Made by a program: the position numbers and the translations under genes
NCBI GenBank assembly: GCA_964586655.1
Contig: CAZPGY010000029.1
Span: 1-18,912, forward strand
Direction: 5' to 3'
DNA length: 18,912 nt
Source of the DNA: JAJYSO01 sp964586655
GTDB lineage: Bacteria; Bacteroidota; Bacteroidia; Flavobacteriales; Flavobacteriaceae
The notes under the pieces: generated by a model
Database searches by the model: none
What the model was told of the DNA's origin: nothing
The model's input: the letters and a program-made list of their open reading frames with translations, nothing else
In this document: positions 14,272-18,912 of the stretch, piece by piece
Layout: each line of letters begins with the position of its first letter
Position numbering within the stretch: the first letter of the stretch is position 1

Positions 14272-15225
14272 ATGGCAAATTGGAGAACAACGATTGCAAA
14301 TGCAGTAAACGCAATTAAGACGAATAGTACCGAGGCATTTACGCTCATCGGCACTAAACTTAATTCGCTATACACGAAGATAGAGTCAATTATTAATGAT
14401 TCAGGCCCTGTTTCCACCGCAAGCACGTGGAGTAGTTCTAAGATTTCAAATGAGCTGGATAATAAAGTCACTAAGGTAACCGGCAAGGGGCTATCGGCAA
14501 ATGATTACTCGGATAGCGAAAAAAATAAATTATCCGGAATCGAAGCTGGTGCTGAAAAGAACGTGAAAGCAGATCTTTCCGAAACTAATACGAATAGTGA
14601 CTCATTTGTCAAGGGAAAGGGAAACTATTACACCAAGTCGGATGTAAACTCCAAGTTAAACGGCAAAGTAGACAAAGCGGCTGGGAAGGTATTGTCTGAC
14701 AATAACTACACCGATGCTGAAAAGACCAAGTTAGCGGGCTTAGAAAGTTCAAAATGGTTAGGGAGCTACAATAGTTTGGCGGCCTTACAATCGGCACACC
14801 CAACCGGAACCCCGGGGAACTACGCCGATGTTGATACCGGTGCAGGTAATGACGTCATCCGATATATATGGGACGAAAATGATAATAAATGGGTAGCCGG
14901 AGGTTCTGGAAAGCCATTGACCGCGGCGCAAATCAAGCAGATGTATGAGTCTAATCCGGACACGAATGCTTTTACCGATGCTAAGGATAGTAAATTATCC
15001 GGAATCGAAAATGGTGCAGAAAAGAACATTCAAGCGGATCTTGGAGTATCTGACGTCAATAGCGATGCTTACGTCAAAGGTAAATCTGCTTATGCCAAGA
15101 AAACATACGTCAATACGAAAACCGCAGCTGTTCAAAGTAACTTGGATAGCTATAAAAACACACAATTGGCCGCTATTGCAGTGCCGGATTGGAAAGCTGA
15201 TATGCAACAACAATTAAACTTCTAA
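14272..15225 (+). CDS. Fibre/spike protein with phage fibre repeats
   Basis: 317 residues. Residues 1-35 (MANWRTTIANAVNAIKTNST...) nearly repeat the start of the next protein, so this is probably the virion attachment domain. The rest carries repeats typical of phage fibres: VTGKGLSANDYSDSEKNKLS with GIEAGAEKNVKADL, then AAGKVLSDNNYTDAEKTKLA, then FTDAKDSKLSGIENGAEKNI. These form trimeric shafts in known fibres. There is no enzymatic domain, and no DGR target sequence in its C-terminus. It is likely the constant shaft or an alternative receptor-binding protein. Confidence 0.75.
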   Translation: MANWRTTIANAVNAIKTNSTEAFTLIGTKLNSLYTKIESIINDSGPVSTASTWSSSKISNELDNKVTKVTGKGLSANDYSDSEKNKLSGIEAGAEKNVKADLSETNTNSDSFVKGKGNYYTKSDVNSKLNGKVDKAAGKVLSDNNYTDAEKTKLAGLESSKWLGSYNSLAALQSAHPTGTPGNYADVDTGAGNDVIRYIWDENDNKWVAGGSGKPLTAAQIKQMYESNPDTNAFTDAKDSKLSGIENGAEKNIQADLGVSDVNSDAYVKGKSAYAKKTYVNTKTAAVQSNLDSYKNTQLAAIAVPDWKADMQQQLNF

Positions 15226-15229
15226 GAGC

Positions 15230-16804
15230 ATGGCAAATTGGAGAACTGAAATACTTGATGCAGTCAATTCGATTAAGAATAATAATACGGAGGCGTTTGA
15301 TTTTATAGCTGATAAACTTAATGATCTGAGTCAATCAGATTCAGATTATATAATACAGGATCAGTTCACTTGGCAATCTGGCGCCCAAAAATTTAATTTA
15401 GATTTTGAGGCACTAAAAATAGAGGATGTTTTCGTAAATATGAAAAAACTATCACCTTTGCAGTTCGATTATCAGTATAATTTCATCGAGATACTGGATA
15501 CCTTACAATCCGGCGATAAAATTTTTGTGAAATATAGCACCCGAGCAAGTTTTGACGAGGCCTATGGGATTACAAAGGATAGGACAGCAGCCACTCCTGA
15601 TTGGCATCGAATAGGAAGAGACATGAGCTTGCATGCTTCGCTTCCGGTGCAGTCGAAAATGAAACGCTGCATATTGAAAGATGATGGCGCGGTAAATTAT
15701 TATCTTGACCCTAACGATAGTTCTAAAAAGGAAGGTGGCGGAGCTGCTGATTTGACCGGAAACGATGGTCAATTTGTGGTCAAAATTCCACGGCATTTTG
15801 AGCTGTTTGATACCTTTGGTGATCAGCTATATGCATGGATTTCTGAAAAACCCATTCCGGGTGGTTTTGAAGTGCCAGAATTCTATATATCAGCTGGCAA
15901 AGCTAATATGAATCGAAGTGCCAGTACGTTGGCTTGCGTTGTCAATAAAACGCCTAATTTCAGAGGCGGTACCAATAATTCCGCTTGGGATGGTCAACCT
16001 AATAGCGAATTAGGGAAACCGGTAACTGCTATCGATCGGATCGATTTTCACCAATACGCAAAAAACAGAGGGAGCGGTTGGAGTATGATGACCTATGAAG
16101 CACGTCGAGTAGTCAATTGGTTAATCACGATAGAATATGCAACGACTTATCATCAACGGCCAATTGACAACACACTGACGCCGGAGGGTTATAAAAAAGG
16201 CGGCCTTGGCCAAGGAGCAATTATCGACGGAATTAACTGGTCAGACTGGGGACAATACAACAATCAACATCCGATTTTTGAAATCGGGAAAACTATTCCG
16301 CTTGGCAACAACTCCGGGGAAGTTCAGGTTTCCCTAACCGATTTTCCGACAGCTGGAAAAACGAAAAACACGCCAATGCACTCTTATCGAGGAATTGAAT
16401 CCTGGTGGGGAGATATATGGGAATGGACTGATGGTGTAAATATAAAGAGACAAAACAACGGTTCTTTGAGTGAAATATTCAAGGCTATTGGAAACGCACA
16501 TAGCGATAATGGTTATGAGGGGTATAAAAAAATAGGTGAATTACCGCCGAGTAATGGCTATATCAAGGATATCGTTTTTGGTGAAAAAGGGGATATTCTA
16601 CCTATCAATTCAGATGGTGCCTCCTCTACAACCTATTACACCGACTATTTTTACATGAATAATAACGATGGTATTAGGGGCTTGCTCTTCGGCGCGAGTG
16701 CGCATCATGGCGCGGCTGCGGGCTCGTTCTTCGTGACCTCGCGTTATTCGCCTTCGTTTGCGCTTCGGGCTCGCGGCTCCCGCCTCTGCTTTTTCCCGCG
16801 TTGA
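15230..16804 (+). CDS. DGR variable receptor-binding protein (C-type-lectin-like)
   Basis: 524 residues. Residues 1-35 share the attachment domain of the preceding fibre (MANWRTEILDAVNSIKNNNT). After a beta-rich linker domain (about 40-110), residues about 150-524 form a C-type-lectin/formylglycine-generating-enzyme-like fold, with the marker segment YRGIESWWGDIWEWTDGVN and the final GSRLCF. The last 42 residues are the variable repeat. Compared with the template, residues 490, 492, 493, 496, 501, 503, 506, 510, 512, 514 and 515 have changed, all at codons with A in the template. The protein likely binds the host receptor, and the reverse transcriptase downstream rewrites its binding face. 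The stop codon lies in the loop of the DGR hairpin. Confidence 0.9.
   Translation: MANWRTEILDAVNSIKNNNTEAFDFIADKLNDLSQSDSDYIIQDQFTWQSGAQKFNLDFEALKIEDVFVNMKKLSPLQFDYQYNFIEILDTLQSGDKIFVKYSTRASFDEAYGITKDRTAATPDWHRIGRDMSLHASLPVQSKMKRCILKDDGAVNYYLDPNDSSKKEGGGAADLTGNDGQFVVKIPRHFELFDTFGDQLYAWISEKPIPGGFEVPEFYISAGKANMNRSASTLACVVNKTPNFRGGTNNSAWDGQPNSELGKPVTAIDRIDFHQYAKNRGSGWSMMTYEARRVVNWLITIEYATTYHQRPIDNTLTPEGYKKGGLGQGAIIDGINWSDWGQYNNQHPIFEIGKTIPLGNNSGEVQVSLTDFPTAGKTKNTPMHSYRGIESWWGDIWEWTDGVNIKRQNNGSLSEIFKAIGNAHSDNGYEGYKKIGELPPSNGYIKDIVFGEKGDILPINSDGASSTTYYTDYFYMNNNDGIRGLLFGASAHHGAAAGSFFVTSRYSPSFALRARGSRLCFFPR
16676..16793 (+). repeat. DGR variable repeat (VR)
   Basis: 118 bp, aligned without gaps to the template repeat exactly 200 bp downstream. 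There are 16 mismatches, and in every one the template has A (to C, G or T here). Five of the 21 internal template adenines are unchanged. The invariant 3' end (TGCTTTT, preceded by a GC-rich stretch) acts as the initiation-of-mutagenic-homing side in known DGRs. Confidence 0.97.
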
Positions 16805-16810
16805 CGGGAA
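16793..16810. other. Hairpin/cruciform at the VR end
   Basis: TTCCCG (16793-16798) and CGGGAA (16805-16810) form a 6-bp perfect stem with a CGTTGA loop. It directly abuts the VR end and holds the target gene's stop codon. In the BPP-1 DGR a hairpin just past VR marks the target as recipient. No such hairpin follows TR here, consistent with one-way transfer. Confidence 0.7.
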
Positions 16811-16866
16811 CGGGCACGGGCACGATTGCGATAACGGTTCGCGGTGCTTTTTGAAATATTGGGTTG

Positions 16867-17012
16867 TGCGAAAAGAGGGGCTTGCTCTTCGGCGCGAATG
16901 CGAATAATGGCGCGAATGCGGGCTCGTTCTACGTGAACTCGCGTAATTCGCCTTCGAATGCGAATCGGAATCACGGCTCCCGCCTATGCTTTTGAAAACT
17001 AAGCTTTTCGCA
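16867..17012. repeat. 9-bp inverted repeat bracketing TR
   Basis: TGCGAAAAG at 16867-16875 abuts the first TR base. Its exact reverse complement CTTTTCGCA lies at 17004-17012, ten bases after the TR end. In the RNA this would close the template into a loop with its ends together. Confidence 0.6.
16876..16993 (+). repeat. DGR template repeat (TR)
   Basis: 118 bp, the invariant partner of VR, between the target gene and the reverse transcriptase in the same orientation. Read in the VR frame it contains nine Asn codons (AAT/AAC) plus TAC, CAC and CTA. It sits in a frame closed by stops at 16852 and 16993, so it is not itself translated. It would be copied from RNA with errors at A. Confidence 0.97.
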
Positions 17013-17102
17013 AACCTTGCCAACACGGCAAAAAAATACAAATGCAAGAAAAGGTTTTGGTACCGGAAGGGAAGAAGACTTTTTGAAAAAGCAGAGAAAA
17101 TA

Positions 17103-18056
17103 ATGAAACGAATTGGAAATATATTTGAAGACATCATAAGCCTTGAAAATTTGTGGCAAGCGGATGAGAATGCTCGAAAGGGAAAGCGAAGTAGTTATGG
17201 CGTCAAAAAACACGACAAAAGGCGGAAAGAAAACCTAATGAAGCTTCATAAATTGTTGAAAGAGGAATGTTGGGAAAATTCTGAATACAAGACTTTTAAA
17301 ATTTTTGAGCCCAAAGAACGCCTTATTTTTCAGCTGCCCTATTTCCCTGACCGAATTGTTCACCACGCAATTATGAATAAGCTTCAAAAAATGTTTGAAC
17401 AAAATTTCACGGCCGACACTTACAGTTGCATTAAAGGGCGCGGTATTCATACTTGCGCAAGAAAATTGGAAAAGGTTTTGAAGAACAACCCGAATGAGAC
17501 AAAATTTTGTCTCAAAATGGACGTGAAAAAATTCTATCCTTCAATTGATCACAAAATCCTAAAAACACTATTGAGAAAGAAGATAAAAGATGAAAAGTTA
17601 TTAAACCTGATCGGAAAAATAATAGATAGCTCACCAGGGCTTCCTATTGGGAACTATTTAAGTCAGTATTTTGCTAATTTCTACCTATCCTATTTCGATC
17701 ATTGGTTGAAAGAAGAGAAGCGCGTAAAGTATTATTTTCGATATGCTGATGATTTGGTAATTCTAAGCGACAACAAACCTTATTTGCACCAATTACGTGT
17801 TGAAATTTCACAATATCTGAAAGAGAAACTCAATCTCAAGGTGAAAGGAAATTATCAAGTTTTTCCTGTTGCACCTCAAGGGATTGATTTTGTTGGTTAT
17901 GTATTTCGCCACACGCATACACTTTTGCGCAAGAAAATTAAACAAAATTTTGGCCGAGCTGTCAGGAAAAATAATAGCAAATCGAGCATTCAATCCTACA
18001 AGGGATGGGCAATGCACTGCAATAGTAAAAACCTATTAAAAAAATTAAACGTATGA
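17103..18056 (+). CDS. DGR reverse transcriptase
   Basis: 317 residues from MKRIGNIFEDIISLENL, the usual start for this family. The frame is open back to an ATG at 16986 inside TR, but those 39 codons have no family counterpart and overlap the template. Motifs: KMDVKKFYPSID (catalytic Asp140), IGNYLSQ at 182-188 (the DGR hallmark [IVL]GxxxSQ), FRYADD (Asp216, Asp217), GIDFVGY, and the basic thumb end (LLRKKIKQNF). It copies TR RNA into cDNA with errors at A, which replaces VR. It overlaps the next gene by ATGA. There is no separate Avd-like accessory gene between VR and RT. Confidence 0.95.
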   Translation: MKRIGNIFEDIISLENLWQADENARKGKRSSYGVKKHDKRRKENLMKLHKLLKEECWENSEYKTFKIFEPKERLIFQLPYFPDRIVHHAIMNKLQKMFEQNFTADTYSCIKGRGIHTCARKLEKVLKNNPNETKFCLKMDVKKFYPSIDHKILKTLLRKKIKDEKLLNLIGKIIDSSPGLPIGNYLSQYFANFYLSYFDHWLKEEKRVKYYFRYADDLVILSDNKPYLHQLRVEISQYLKEKLNLKVKGNYQVFPVAPQGIDFVGYVFRHTHTLLRKKIKQNFGRAVRKNNSKSSIQSYKGWAMHCNSKNLLKKLNV

Positions 18057-18289
18057 AAAGCAATAGAACATATCAACACCCCCCAGAACCTATTGAAAAT
18101 CTCGGTGATGGCACTTTCTATTACAATTTCAACATTGTCAAAACAGAAGAAACAGACCTTGATGGTAATATGTACTTGAATTATGAGTATGATCAAGTAC
18201 GGTGTAGTTATCCAATAAATGAGAGTAAAATTCAACAGAAATTGGATGAAGAAGGATATTCACATGAGGTAAACTTGGGTAAAAAATGA
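18053..18289 (+). CDS. Small hypothetical protein downstream of RT
   Basis: 78 residues, soluble, acidic and aromatic (GDGTFYYNFNIVKTEETD, MYLNYEYDQVRCSYPINES). It has ATGA overlaps at both ends, coupling it to the reverse transcriptase and to the next gene. That coupling suggests a role with the DGR or the fibre. No family recognised. Confidence 0.6.
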   Translation: MKSNRTYQHPPEPIENLGDGTFYYNFNIVKTEETDLDGNMYLNYEYDQVRCSYPINESKIQQKLDEEGYSHEVNLGKK

Positions 18290-18588
18290 AAAACTTTAGT
18301 GAATTAAATATAAAACCAAAAACGGATCGGTTTGTCGGTGAGAAAATCCGCATGATGCGAATATTGAATCAAGAAATTATCGTGCATCGCTTTAAGATCA
18401 ACAAATCGAAGTTTGAGAACACAAATTCAGGGAAATGCCTTCAACTGCAAATTGAATTTGAAGGGAAGAAATATGTGTTATTCACGGGTAGCAAAATTCT
18501 AACTGAAATGATCGAACAGGTTCCTGAAGATGAACTTCCATTCAAAACGAAAATAACAAAAGAAGGTGAGGCCTATCAATTTAACTGA
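18286..18588 (+). CDS. Small beta-rich protein, possible OB-fold/ssDNA-binding-like
   Basis: 100 residues. A core of predicted strands (IRMMRILNQEIIVHRFKINK, CLQLQIEFEGKKYVLFTGSK) followed by a short helix and strand (ILTEMIEQVPEDELPFKTKI) resembles small OB-like proteins seen in Bacteroidota phages. It is coupled to the RT operon by overlaps, so binding to cDNA or template RNA is an attractive idea. The fold is an impression from sequence, not an identified family. Confidence 0.55.
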   Translation: MKNFSELNIKPKTDRFVGEKIRMMRILNQEIIVHRFKINKSKFENTNSGKCLQLQIEFEGKKYVLFTGSKILTEMIEQVPEDELPFKTKITKEGEAYQFN

Positions 18589-18590
18589 TT

Positions 18591-18912
18591 ATGAAAAGTA
18601 GCATAAAAACTAAACTGGAAGAAGTCGAGCAAATCAAGATTGAAAATGTGCTCAATCTTGCCGTCAAATTAGCCCAAAAATTAGAAGCAAGCGATATTGC
18701 CGGCTTAGCCTCTGAAAATTGGGTGAACGGCCAAAATTTTGCAAAAGAAACCTACGTTCAGCAAAAAATAGCCGACTTGGTGGCCAGCTCACCGGCCGCA
18801 TTAGACACACTCAATGAGCTTGCTGCAGCATTAGGTAATGATCCTAATTTCAGCGCCACGGTACTCAATCAAATAGCCGGAAAGAAAGATGACTTTACGG
18901 TGTTGCCTGTTA
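18591..18912 (+). CDS. Fibre protein, N-terminal part (cut by window end)
   Basis: 107 codons are visible with no stop before the window end. It starts MKSSIKTKLEEVEQIKIENV, a helical start. The stretch KIADLVASSPAALDTLNELA with AAALGNDPNFSATVLNQIAG is the classic repeat of phage tail-fibre proteins. Its N-terminus differs from the two MANWR proteins, so it attaches differently or sits on another structure. A second DGR target at its 3' end cannot be excluded. Confidence 0.75.
   Translation, partial: MKSSIKTKLEEVEQIKIENVLNLAVKLAQKLEASDIAGLASENWVNGQNFAKETYVQQKIADLVASSPAALDTLNELAAALGNDPNFSATVLNQIAGKKDDFTVLPV

Noticed and set aside
14272..15225. Second DGR target in the first fibre gene
   Set aside because: No stretch in it aligns with TR; similarity to the DGR target is limited to the N-terminus.
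16986..17102. Longer reverse transcriptase starting inside TR
   Set aside because: The family-like N-terminus begins at 17103 (MKRIGNIFED); the extra 39 codons overlap the template and its flanking inverted repeat.
16610..17137. 175-residue minus-strand open frame across VR and TR
   Set aside because: Very Arg/Ser-rich, a by-product of the GC-rich repeats on the opposite strand; overlaps the DGR fully.

Overview
The window looks like the left part of a compact prophage or phage-like element from a Bacteroidota host. The host call rests on four things: a TTTG / TAnnTTTG promoter (-33/-7 type) in the control region, A-rich translation starts mostly without Shine-Dalgarno sequences, a repressor of a type familiar from Bacteroidota prophages, and overall AT-rich coding sequence. 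Almost everything is transcribed rightward, in tightly packed genes that often overlap by 4 bp (ATGA).

Layout. (1) 1-729 is non-coding. It holds a possible tRNA 3'-end remnant with a terminator (candidate attachment site) and a cluster of GTTAC repeats (iteron-like). (2) 730-1165 is a lysogeny-type switch: a leftward helix-turn-helix repressor gene, two identical-architecture inverted repeats (TAGAG-N5-CTCTA) as operators, and a rightward promoter embedded among them. (3) 1174-6195 is the early operon: small unknown proteins, a 980-residue primase-helicase with a degenerate zinc-finger-like N-terminus, a TOPRIM-like centre and an SF3-like helicase, more small proteins, and an internally deleted cytosine DNA methyltransferase. 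A strong terminator follows at 6219-6253. (4) 6373-14057 is a late operon of structural, membrane and lysis proteins: a transglutaminase-like cysteine-protease-fold protein, several proteins with one C-terminal transmembrane anchor, a probable capsid-type protein followed by its own terminator, an annexin-repeat membrane protein, two small beta-domain membrane proteins and a membrane-anchored GH108-type muramidase. (5) 14058-16804 holds receptor-binding fibre/spike genes. Two consecutive ones share the same N-terminal domain; the second ends in a C-type-lectin-like domain. (6) 16676-18056 is a complete diversity-generating retroelement (DGR): variable repeat VR (16676-16793), hairpin, template repeat TR (16876-16993) and reverse transcriptase (17103-18056). 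VR and TR differ at 16 positions, and every one is an adenine in TR. Two small genes follow, then the start of another fibre gene cut by the window end.

The most interesting reading is that a DGR diversifies the receptor-binding protein of a phage with no recognisable tail, portal or terminase in the window and with many tail-anchored membrane proteins. That fits a tailless, possibly membrane-containing virion. The DGR is directly visible in the sequence. The tailless/membrane-virion idea is inference, and the missing genes could lie beyond 18912.
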